NCBI GenBank assembly: GCA_964429355.1
Contig: CAYSCH010000110.1
Span: forward strand, 1 to 24,014
Length of the DNA: 24,014 nucleotides
From: JAAYAY01 sp964429355
Lineage (GTDB): Bacteria; Planctomycetota; Planctomycetia; Pirellulales; Thermoguttaceae
Direction: 5' to 3'
In this document: in pieces, positions 1 through 7,900 of the stretch
How the letters are laid out: each line of letters starts with the position of its first letter
Position numbering within the stretch: position 1 is the stretch's first letter
The notes under the pieces: model-generated
Database searches by the model: none
What the model saw: the letters and a program-made list of their open reading frames with translations, nothing else
Told to the model about the DNA's origin: nothing
Program-made: the position numbers and the translations under genes

Positions 1-60
1 GAGGTCAGAGGGGCAGAGGTCAGAGGGGCAGAGGTCAGAGGGACAGAGGTCAGAGCAGGG
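1..60. repeat. 15-bp tandem repeat, four copies
   Basis: Units start at 1, 16, 31 and 46 with consensus GAGGTCAGAGGGGCA. Copies 1 and 2 are identical, copy 3 has one change, and copy 4 diverges at its 3' end. The array may extend left of the window. The 15-bp period keeps the reading frame, so copy-number change would not disrupt an ORF reading through it. Confidence 0.85.
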
Positions 61-93
61 AGCAGAGGAACGGAACTGCGGCTTGAGCGATGA
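1..93 (+). CDS. Possible 3' end of the gene upstream of murD (partial)
   Basis: Frame 1 is open from the window edge to a TGA at 91-93 that overlaps the murD ATG (90-92) in the classic ATGA arrangement, which suggests translational coupling. The tail would read as repeated EVRGA-like pentapeptides followed by a basic end (ELRLER). Frame 2 is also open through this stretch, so the reading frame is not proven. In many dcw clusters the gene before murD is mraY or murF, but nothing in these 31 codons identifies it. Alternatively the repeat is untranslated spacer and the overlap is chance. Confidence 0.35.
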   Translation, partial: EVRGAEVRGAEVRGTEVRAGSRGTELRLER

Positions 94-1412
94 AGTACGA
101 GGGACTGCGAGTGACGGTGATGGGGCTGGGCCTGTTTGGCGGCGGGAGTACGGCCGCGAGCTGGCTCGCCCAGAGGGGCGCCGTGGTGACGGTAACCGAC
201 ACGGCGAGCGCCGATCGTCTGGCACTTTCACTGGAAACGCTCCGATCGGTGCCGATTCATCGCTACCAACTCGGCGGGCATCGGGAGCAGGATTTCACGG
301 ACGCGGATCTGGTGATCGTCAATCCGGCAATCCGGCCGGATGATGGCTGGCTGCAGATCGCCACGAGCGCGGGGGCGCGTTTGACCTCGGAGGTCGAGCT
401 CTTTCTGGAGAACTGCCCGTCGCGCATGGTTGGAGTGACGGGAAGCAACGGGAAGTCGACGACGGCGGCGATGATCGCGTCGATCCTGAAGGCCGACGGG
501 CGGCAGGTCTATCTGGGCGGCAACATCGGCAAGAGTCTGCTGGACGACCTGGAGAGAATCCGCCCGCATGACTGGGTGGTGCTCGAACTGAGCAGTTTCC
601 AGTTGCACCGGCTGGGCCAGACGGCCCGGGTTCCGGAAACGGCCGTGATTACGAATTTCACGGCCAACCATCTGAATTGGCATCCCGACCTGGCCCACTA
701 TGCGGCCGCCAAGCAGCGGCTCCTTCGGCTCCAGTCGGCCGGTGACGCGGCGGTGCTGGATCCGGCGGCACCGGGGCTGGAGAATTGGCAGCGTTTTGTG
801 CAAGGAAGTTTTCTCGAGCCGGCAAACCTTACCGATCTGCCGCCCCTTCCCGTCTGCGGTCGCCACAATCGGACCAATGCGGCCCTGGCAGCGGCCGCGG
901 CGGGCCACGCAGGCTGTGCGGACTGGGCCATCCAGGGCGGCCTGGCCGGTTTTCAAGGCCTTCCGGACCGGCTGGAACTTGTGGGAGCCATCGGTGGCCG
1001 CCGAATCATCAACGATTCGTCGTCCACCACTCCGGAATCGACGATCGCAGCCCTGGATGCCCTGGAGAAGCCGATCTGGCTGCTTGCCGGAGGTGCCGAC
1101 AAGGGTGTCGACTATGACGAATTGGCAAGACGGATCGCCCAGTGCGCTGACGGCGCGATCTTCTTCGGGCAGGTGGCCGACTGCCTGGCCGAAAAAGTGA
1201 CTTCCCACAGCGTAGGCATTTTTTGTCATGCCTCGAAAACACTGGAGGAGGCATTGGCCGTTTCGTTGGATCGAGCACCTGCCGAGGCAACAATCGTACT
1301 CTCCCCCGGCTGTTCGAGCCACGACCAGTTCGTCAACTATCGCCAGCGGGCTGGGGTATTTGCGAGCCTTGTTGCGTCGTATGGAGAAGTTGTTCGCGAC
1401 GAACTTGGGTGA
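90..1412 (+). CDS. murD: UDP-N-acetylmuramoyl-L-alanine:D-glutamate ligase (MurD)
   Basis: This cytoplasmic Mur ligase adds D-glutamate to UDP-MurNAc-L-Ala using ATP, a step of peptidoglycan precursor synthesis. The 440-aa length is normal for MurD. An N-terminal Rossmann-like domain begins with a glycine-rich stretch near residues 10-20. The ATP P-loop GSNGKST is at 118-124. The central domain has the NFTANHLNWHPD block followed by YAAAKQRL, whose Lys208 matches the position of the carbamylated lysine. The C-terminal domain shows NDSSSTTPEST and LSPGCSSHDQF, corresponding to the family NDSKATN and SPACASFD blocks. The ATG overlaps an upstream stop at 91-93; no strong ribosome-binding site is seen, consistent with coupling. 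The presence of murD implies a peptidoglycan wall. No other dcw gene follows, so this cluster is split or ends here. Confidence 0.95.
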   Translation: MKYEGLRVTVMGLGLFGGGSTAASWLAQRGAVVTVTDTASADRLALSLETLRSVPIHRYQLGGHREQDFTDADLVIVNPAIRPDDGWLQIATSAGARLTSEVELFLENCPSRMVGVTGSNGKSTTAAMIASILKADGRQVYLGGNIGKSLLDDLERIRPHDWVVLELSSFQLHRLGQTARVPETAVITNFTANHLNWHPDLAHYAAAKQRLLRLQSAGDAAVLDPAAPGLENWQRFVQGSFLEPANLTDLPPLPVCGRHNRTNAALAAAAAGHAGCADWAIQGGLAGFQGLPDRLELVGAIGGRRIINDSSSTTPESTIAALDALEKPIWLLAGGADKGVDYDELARRIAQCADGAIFFGQVADCLAEKVTSHSVGIFCHASKTLEEALAVSLDRAPAEATIVLSPGCSSHDQFVNYRQRAGVFASLVASYGEVVRDELG

Positions 1413-1454
1413 TACGGGGGAAGGAAGGGGCGGGCTGAAGCGTGGACTGCAAGG

Positions 1455-1545
1455 GAGCGCGGGACAAGCCCACGCGGTTATCATGGGTGATGGTTTGTCC
1501 GTGACGAGAGGAACCGAGCGCGGGGCAAGCCCACGCGGTTATCAT
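1455..1545. repeat. Pair of 30-bp direct repeats in the murD-cupin spacer
   Basis: Copies at 1455-1484 and 1516-1545 share GAGCGCGGG(A/G)CAAGCCCACGCGGTTATCAT with a single difference. Their starts are 61 bp apart. A third, internally deleted relative seems present near 1624-1646 (GCGCGGGGCA joined directly to TTATTGTGACGG). No ORF with coding character runs through them. They look like dispersed intergenic repeats rather than part of a gene. Confidence 0.8.
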
Positions 1546-1571
1546 TGTAATGACGGAGTGTTTTGGAGGAT

Positions 1572-1623
1572 GCCGGCTAAAGCCGGGACTCCAACGGGGG
1601 CAGGCTAAAGCCTGTACTCCAAC
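1572..1623. repeat. Two tandem palindromic (REP-like) repeats
   Basis: Unit 1 (1572-1595) contains CCGGCT-AA-AGCCGG and unit 2 (1600-1623) contains CAGGCT-AA-AGCCTG. Each is followed by (G/T)ACTCCAAC. The stem differs between units by a paired C:G to A:T change, so pairing is kept. Short GGCTAAAGCC palindromes of this type are, from memory, frequent between genes in planctomycete genomes. They could act as weak bidirectional hairpins after murD, although no T-tract follows. Confidence 0.75.
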
Positions 1624-1720
1624 AGCGCGGGGCATTATTGTGACGGCGATTATCTATTGACAATTCCCGAATTGAGCCGATAAATTCCTTGAGGCGCTCT
1701 CGCTTGTCGAAAGTGCTCAT
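1577..1720 (-). other. Small minus-strand ORF of coding-like composition, possible gene remnant
   Basis: From an ATG at 1720 the minus strand encodes 47 residues beginning MSTFDKRERLKEFIGSIREL, an amphipathic, charged helix-like stretch. The frame is also open upstream of that ATG to about position 1800. The 3' end runs into the palindromic repeats and stops inside the first one, so the C-terminus is repeat-derived. No convincing ribosome-binding site is seen. It may be a truncated remnant of a lost gene or simply noncoding. No family is recognised. Confidence 0.2.
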
Positions 1721-1808
1721 GACCTCGGGGTCGACGGCTGTGTCGTTTCCTTGTTGGAAGTCTACACGACGCTGGGAACCGTTAACCTCGAGGCTTTTTT
1801 TGCGCTAC

Positions 1809-1836
1809 CTGACAGGGGCGGGAATGGGCGTATAAT
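1809..1836 (+). promoter_or_regulatory. Sigma70-like promoter for the cupin gene
   Basis: A -35 element CTGACA (1809-1814) is separated by 16 bp from a perfect TATAAT -10 (1831-1836). This predicts a transcript start near 1843 and a leader of about 70 nt before the cupin ATG at 1911. A second, weaker candidate further upstream is TTGACA (1657-1662) with an 18-bp spacer to TAAATT (1681-1686). Confidence 0.6.
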
Positions 1837-1910
1837 AGAGAAGCAGGCGCTTGATTGCCGAGGGCCTCGCCATATCCGTTCTCGACGTTGCCAGGATAGG
1901 GAATCTTTGC

Positions 1911-2294
1911 ATGAAAGTCGTTCCTTACGATCAAGTTCAAGCCGCCCCGGTCGACCTGCCGGGGGCAACGGGGTGCAAGATCCGCTGTCTGATCGACGAT
2001 TCGGATGGTGCCCCTACGTTTGCCATGCGCCATTTTGAGGTCGCGCCGGGCGGGCATACGCCGATGCACAGCCATCCCCACGAGCACGAAGTATTCGTGC
2101 TCCAGGGAAACGGGATCGTCATGGAAGGCGACCAGGAACATCTTTTGAAGCCGGGGACCGCCGTATTCGTGCCCGGAGGGATCGAGCATCAGTTCAAGAA
2201 CACGGGCACGACTCCGCTGCGATTCCTGTGCCTGATTCCCCGTCTGACCGGCAATGCCACGGGAAGCTGCGCGGCCAGCTGCGGCTGCCAGTAG
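1911..2294 (+). CDS. Small single-domain cupin protein
   Basis: This 127-aa protein is a compact beta-barrel cupin. Both signature motifs are present. Motif 1 has His53, His55 and Glu60, and motif 2 (PGTAVFVPGGIEH, then N) supplies His93, giving the usual 3-His/1-Glu metal site. Small cupins of this kind bind a divalent metal and can be dioxygenases, isomerases or sugar/ligand sensors; the sequence does not say which. The C-terminus has three cysteines within seven residues (CAASCGC), unusual for the family and possibly a metal or redox tail. The ATG at 1911 is preferred over an in-frame TTG at 1851, because an AGGG lies about 9 nt upstream and the first 20 upstream codons overlap the promoter leader. 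No signal peptide is seen. It is monocistronic between repeat-rich spacers. Confidence 0.85.
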   Translation: MKVVPYDQVQAAPVDLPGATGCKIRCLIDDSDGAPTFAMRHFEVAPGGHTPMHSHPHEHEVFVLQGNGIVMEGDQEHLLKPGTAVFVPGGIEHQFKNTGTTPLRFLCLIPRLTGNATGSCAASCGCQ

Positions 2295-2309
2295 TCGCAC
2301 CGTGCGACT
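2293..2309 (+). terminator. Hairpin overlapping the cupin stop codon (weak terminator candidate)
   Basis: AGTCGCA (2293-2299), loop CCG, TGCGACT (2303-2309) form a perfect 7-bp stem beginning inside the stop codon. No T-tract follows, so intrinsic termination is uncertain. The hairpin could instead protect the mRNA 3' end. Confidence 0.3.
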
Positions 2310-2328
2310 GGATGGGGAGCTCGATCGC

Positions 2329-2415
2329 GGGATACGATTATCTCGTCTTGCGACGGTGGGATACGATTGCATCGCGCCGTGATTGTGGGATATGATTGCA
2401 CCGTGCTTGAAACGC
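2329..2415. repeat. 29-bp imperfect tandem repeat upstream of ligA
   Basis: Three units begin at 2329, 2358 and 2387 with the shared core GGGATA(C/T)GATT. Units 2 and 3 extend the match to GATTGCA(T/C)CG. The exact 29-bp spacing between all three cores indicates tandem duplication. The array ends about 77 bp before the ligA start, so it lies in the likely promoter or leader region. Confidence 0.75.
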
Positions 2416-2491
2416 TGCAGGCGCGTCTGCCAGGCGGCCAGCACATCGGGCGTTGTTTCTCCTGCTCTCCTCCTCCCGATGGGTGAAAGCC

Positions 2492-4498
2492 ATGTCCACC
2501 GATCCCGCCGTAGAAGTTGCCGAACTTCGCGATCAGATCCGCTATCACGATCGCAAGTATTATGTCGAGGCAACGCCGGAGATCTCCGACCTCCAGTACG
2601 ACCGGCTTGTGAACCGGCTGAAGGAACTCGAGGGGGCCCATCCCAACCTCCGCACTCGGGACAGCCCCACTCAGCGGCTCGGGGATCAGCCGGTGGACGG
2701 CCTCGTGCAGGTCGAACATCGCGTGCCGATGCTCTCGATCGAAAACACCTACAACCTCGAGGAGCTGCGGGCGTATGGCGAGCGGACGAGGAAGCTGCTC
2801 GGCGACGAGCCGATCGAGTGGGTGACCGAGCTGAAGATCGATGGCGTTGCCGTCTCGCTCGTTTATGAGAACCGCTCGCTCGTGCGCGGTGTGACGCGGG
2901 GCAATGGCCGAGTGGGCGACGATATCACGCACAACGTTCGCACCGTGGCCGGCGTGCCGCTGCGTCTGACAGGCTCATCGGTTCCCTCGCTGCTGGAAGT
3001 TCGCGGCGAGATCTACATGACCAATTCGGACCTCGTGCGGCTGAATGAAGAGCAGCGCCAGCGGGGTGAGGCCCCGTTTGCCAACACGCGGAACGTAACG
3101 GCCGGCAGCATTCGACTGCTCGACCCGAGGATCTGCGCTCGCCGCCATCTGCGGTTCTTCTGCCACGGCGTGGGGCACACGGAGGGACTTGCGAGCCGGA
3201 ACTACATGGACTTTCTCGACGAGCTCCAGGGATTCGGGCTGCCCGTGACCCCGATGGTGGCCTGCTTCGACTCTTTCGAGAAGACGATCGAGCACTGCGA
3301 AGCCCTGATCGAGCGGCTCTACGAGCTGGATTTCGAGATCGACGGGCTGGTGCTCAAGGTGAACCGGTTCGACCAGCGGGAACGGCTGGGTGCCACGTCG
3401 AAATGCCCCCGTTGGGTGATCGCTTACAAGTTTGAGAAGTACGAGGCGACGACGCGTCTGAACGAAATCCGGGTGCAGATCGGCAAGACGGGCGCGATCA
3501 CGCCGGTGGCGGAGTTGGAGCCGGTCGAACTGGCCGGGACGACGGTGAGCCGGGCGAGCCTGCACAACGCCGACGAGATTGCACGCAAGGACGTACGTCA
3601 AGGAGACGTTGTCGTCGTTGAGAAGGCCGGCAAGATCATTCCGCACATCGTCCGCGTGGAGAAGCACGAGCGGCAAGGGGAGCCGCCGGAGTTCGTTTTT
3701 CCGACCCATTGTCCGGAATGCGACACCCGGCTGGTCAAAGATGAGGGGGGTGTGTATATCCGCTGTCCGAACCTCGAGTGCCCGGCCCAGGTGCGGGAGC
3801 GGATCCGCTACTTTGCCACCCGGAATGCGATGGATATCGAGGGACTGGGGGACAAGCTCGTGGAGCAGCTCGTTTCGGCCGGGCTGGTGAAGAGCTACGG
3901 CGATCTGTATCGGTTGACGGTGGCCCAGCTTCTCACACTGGAACGGATGGGAAAGCGATCGAGCGAGAAACTGCTGGCGGGAATCGAGGCGAGCAAGGAC
4001 CGGGGCCTGGCACGGCTGCTCAACGCCCTGAGCATCCGCCACGTGGGGGCGACGGTTGCGAGGGTGCTGGCGACGAGTTTCGGTTCGATGGAGTCGCTGC
4101 GGAGCGCCTCGGTGGAAAGACTGAGCGAAATCAACGAAATCGGGCCGGCGATAGCGGCGAGCGTCTACGAATTTCTCCACAGCGACTTCGGCCGCGAGAC
4201 GATCGACGATCTGGCGACGGTGGGCGTGACGATGTCCACCGAGCAGGCGGCGGTAGAGGCCGGATCGGGAATCCTGGCCGGCAAGACCCTGGTGGTGACG
4301 GGAACGCTCACCAAGTACACTCGGGACGAGATCCAGGAACTGATCGTGCGCCATGGCGGCAAGGCGGCGTCGAGCGTTTCGAGCAAGACGGACTATGTGG
4401 TGGCCGGCGAGAAGGCCGGAAGCAAGCTGGCCAAAGCCCAGGAGCTCGGGGTCCCGGTCTTGACGGAAGAGGGATTTGAGGCGTTGATCGCCGGCTAG
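2492..4498 (+). CDS. ligA: NAD+-dependent DNA ligase LigA
   Basis: LigA seals nicks in duplex DNA during replication and repair, using NAD+ to adenylate its lysine. The product from the ATG at 2492 is 668 aa, the standard bacterial length. Visible order: an Ia domain with YHDRKYY (NMN binding), the adenylation motif ELKIDG with Lys115, and the OB-fold. A four-cysteine zinc finger follows (Cys407, Cys410, Cys425, Cys430), then helix-hairpin-helix repeats around residues 450-580. A C-terminal BRCT domain runs from about 590 to the end (LAGKTLVVTG, then KTDYVVAGEKAGSKLAKA). An in-frame TTG at 2453 would add 13 residues with no homology; the ATG gives the expected N-terminus. All key residues are intact. 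No terminator with a T-tract is clear downstream. Confidence 0.97.
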   Translation: MSTDPAVEVAELRDQIRYHDRKYYVEATPEISDLQYDRLVNRLKELEGAHPNLRTRDSPTQRLGDQPVDGLVQVEHRVPMLSIENTYNLEELRAYGERTRKLLGDEPIEWVTELKIDGVAVSLVYENRSLVRGVTRGNGRVGDDITHNVRTVAGVPLRLTGSSVPSLLEVRGEIYMTNSDLVRLNEEQRQRGEAPFANTRNVTAGSIRLLDPRICARRHLRFFCHGVGHTEGLASRNYMDFLDELQGFGLPVTPMVACFDSFEKTIEHCEALIERLYELDFEIDGLVLKVNRFDQRERLGATSKCPRWVIAYKFEKYEATTRLNEIRVQIGKTGAITPVAELEPVELAGTTVSRASLHNADEIARKDVRQGDVVVVEKAGKIIPHIVRVEKHERQGEPPEFVFPTHCPECDTRLVKDEGGVYIRCPNLECPAQVRERIRYFATRNAMDIEGLGDKLVEQLVSAGLVKSYGDLYRLTVAQLLTLERMGKRSSEKLLAGIEASKDRGLARLLNALSIRHVGATVARVLATSFGSMESLRSASVERLSEINEIGPAIAASVYEFLHSDFGRETIDDLATVGVTMSTEQAAVEAGSGILAGKTLVVTGTLTKYTRDEIQELIVRHGGKAASSVSSKTDYVVAGEKAGSKLAKAQELGVPVLTEEGFEALIAG

Positions 4499-4954
4499 GG
4501 TCTATTTTTGTCAACTGGAGGTTTCGTAAATGGCATATTCCGCCCCCCGTGGGTAGAGGTTGTCGCTCGGCGTTGGATTCACTATCTTGGAGGGATGGCG
4601 TATTGCCTCCTGAGCTGCTAATAGGTACTTGTCGTTGTCACGGTCGTGGGATTTGTGCCTGCAAGGCCAAATCGGCGTGACACAGGGTCCATGCAGAGCG
4701 TTCAGGCCAAGGCCGCCGAGCACGGGGATCGTTCCTGTGTTGGGTGCTCGTTGGAGCGGCATGATTCGGCGGTTGCCGGGTATAGGGAAGCCGCGGCCGC
4801 AAGGACCGGTCTTGGTTCTCGTCGGGGTAGTGTTCTGATTTACCTTTCGGTGGAATTGCCGGCACAGCACGGTACCGTTTGGAGATCTCGCCTTCCCGGC
4901 CATCGGCCAGAGCATTGTTTTGAACCATCTTTTTTCGGATAAGGAGACGTACCC
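4499..4954. other. 456-bp intergenic leader before nifJ
   Basis: No convincing gene is seen. Near its start, GGAGG (4517-4521) sits 8 nt before an ATG at 4530 that opens only eight codons (MAYSAPRG, stop 4554-4556), so it is a candidate leader peptide or a chance match. A weak promoter candidate is TTGTCG (4560-4565), 17 bp, TATCTT (4583-4588). Overlapping open frames exist on both strands (for example 4629-4838 plus and 4511-4762 minus), but none has a ribosome-binding site or a recognisable motif. A bulged palindrome occurs around CAAGGACCGGTCTTG near 4800. If transcription starts near 4595, nifJ would have an unusually long leader of about 360 nt. Confidence 0.4.
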
Positions 4955-7900
4955 GTGGCACAAAGACGCTTCGTGACCATCGATGGCAATGAAGCGACGT
5001 CGTCGATCGCACACCTCTGCAACGAGGTGATGGCGATTTACCCGATCACTCCTTCCAGCAATATGGGCGAACTGACCGATGCCTGGGCAGCGGCCGGAAA
5101 GAAGAACATTTTCGGCACGGTTCCCCACGTGGTGGAGATGCAGAGTGAGGCGGGTGCCGCCGGCGCCGTTCACGGATCTCTGCAAGCTGGGGCCATGACA
5201 TGCACCTTCACGGCATCTCAGGGCCTGCTGCTCATGATCCCGAACATGTTCAAGATTGCCGGCGAGCTGACCTCGACGGTGTTTCACGTGTCGGCCCGAA
5301 CCGTGGCAACGCACGCGTTGTCGATTTTCGGCGACCACAGCGACGTGATGGCCTGCCGTTCGACGGGTTGGGCCTTTCTGGCTGCCGTGAGCATCCAGGA
5401 AGCGCAGGACATGGCGTTGGTGGCGTACGCGTCGACATTGGAGAGCCGGGTCCCGTTCCTGCACTTCTTCGACGGATTCCGCACGTCGCACGAAGAGAAC
5501 AAGATCGAGCAGTTGAGCGAAGACGACGTGAGGGCGATGATCGACATGGACCTGGTTCAGGCCCATCGCGACCGGGCACTCAATCCTGACCGGCCGAAGC
5601 TCCGCGGCACCGCCCAGAACCCGGATGTGTTCTTCCAGGCCCGCGAGGCGTGCAACTCGTATTACAGCAAGGTGCCTGGGATCGTCCAAGGAGTGATGGA
5701 CAAGTTTGCCAAGCTGACCGGCCGGCAGTACCACCTGTTCGACTACGTCGGTGCCCCCGATGCCGAGCGGGTGATTGTGGCGATGTGCTCCGGTGCCGGA
5801 GTGGTGGAAGAGACGGTGGACTACCTGACCGCCAAGGGGGAAAAGGTGGGTCTGGTGACGGTCCGGCTCTACCGCCCGTTCGATAGTCAGGCCTTTGTGA
5901 ACGCCCTGCCGAAGTCGGTGAAGACGATCGCCGTACTGGACCGGACGAAAGAGCCCGGGGCGCTGGCCGAGCCGCTCCACCTGGACGTGGTTACGGCCCT
6001 GGTGGAGAACTGGTCCGGCAGTCTGCCGCGGGTGATCGGCGGGCGCTACGGTCTGTCGTCGAAGGAATTCACACCGGCGATGGTCAAGGCCGTTTTCGAC
6101 GAAGCGGCGAAGGCCGAGCCGAAGGCGCGATTCACGGTCGGCATCAAGGACGACGTGACGAACCTGAGTCTCGATTACGATCCGTCGTTTTCGACGGAGG
6201 CCGACGACGTAACCCGGGCCATTTTCTTCGGCCTGGGCAGCGACGGAACGGTGGGCGCCAACAAGAACTCGGTGAAGATTGTGGGCGAGAGTACCCCGCT
6301 CTACGCGCAGGGCTACTTCGTCTACGACTCGAAGAAGGCCGGGTCGGTGACGGTCTCGCACCTGCGGTTCAGCCCGCGGCCGATCAAGGGCTCCTACCTG
6401 GTGCACAAGGCCAACTTCGTGGCCTGCCACCAGTTGGTGTTCATCGAGAAACTCGACATGCTGGCCACGGCCGAGGAGGGGGCTACCTTCCTGCTGAATA
6501 GCCCTTACGGGCCGGACGAGGTCTGGGACACGATCCCGATGGAGACGCAGAAGCAGATCATCGACAAGAAGATCCGGCTGTTCGTCGTTGATGCTTATCG
6601 AGTTGCTCGGGAGGCCGAGATGGGCTTCCGGATCAACACGGTGATGCAGACGTGCTTCTTCAAGCTGGCGAACGTGCTTCCGGAGGCGGAGGCGATTGCC
6701 CGCATCAAGGACGCGATCACGAAGACCTATGGAAAACGGGGCGAGACGATCCTGAAGCGGAACTTTGCGGCGGTCGACGGCGCGATCGCGGCGTTGCACG
6801 AGGTCAAGGTTCCGGGGCAGGTGACCTCGAAGATCCGGCGGTTGTCGGGATTCCAGGGGGAAGCCGACCCGTTCATCAAGAACGTTCTGGGCGAGATCAT
6901 GGCCGGCAACGGCGACGATCTGCCCGTCAGCGCCATGCCGGTGGACGGGACCTTCCCCACCGCCACGACGCAATATGAGAAGCGATCGATCGCTCTGGAC
7001 ATTCCGATCTGGGACAAGGAGATCTGCATTCAGTGCGGTCTCTGCTCGCTGGGTTGCCCCCATGCCGCGATCCGCATGAAGGCCTATCCGCCGGCGGCTC
7101 TCGCCAAGGCTCCGCAGGGCTTCGAATCGGCAGATTGGAAGGGGAAGGAGTACGAAGGCTGGAAGATGACGATCCAGGTGGCGCCGGACGACTGCACCGG
7201 CTGCGGCCTGTGCATCGACGTTTGCCCGGCCAAGAGCCGAGAGGTCGCCAAGCACAAGGCGATCAACATGGAGCCGAAGCTCAAGCACCTGGAAAAGGAG
7301 CGAGCCAATTACGACTTCTTCCTGAGCATTCCCGAGGTCGACCGGACGAAAGTGAATGCAGGGTCGATCAAGGGCTCCCAGTTGCTGCGGCCGTTGTTCG
7401 AGTATTCCGGGGCCTGCGCCGGTTGCGGCGAGACGCCGTACCTGAAGCTGCTCACGCAGTTTTTCGGCGACCGCATGCTGTGCTCGAATGCCACCGGGTG
7501 CTCGTCGATCTACGGCGGGAACCTGCCGAGTACCCCGTACGCGGTGAACGCGGACGGCCGGGGCCCTTCGTGGTCGAACTCCCTGTTCGAGGACAACGCC
7601 GAATTCGGTTTCGGCTACCGCCTGGCCATCGACCAGCAGATCGAGTATGCCGGAATGCTTCTGAAGAAGCTGAGCGGGCAACTGGGCGATAACCTCGTCA
7701 GCGCCCTGCTTTCGAACAAGCAGGAGACAGAAGAGGAGATTGCGGCCCAGCGCAAGGCGATTGCCGAGCTGAAAACGAAGCTGGCAGGGATCGACAGCCG
7801 CGAGGCGAAAGACCTGCTGGCGTCGAGCGACTTCCTGGCCCGCCGCAGCGTCTGGATTCTGGGGGGCGACGGCTGGGCCTACGACATCGGCTACGGCGGC

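Noticed and set aside
1455..1545. CRISPR array
   Set aside because: There are only two full copies, the interval is a single 31-bp stretch, no cas gene is nearby and the context matches dispersed intergenic repeats.
2975..4354. 459-codon minus-strand frame opposite ligA
   Set aside because: It lies antisense to intact LigA, with no ribosome-binding site or recognisable domain.
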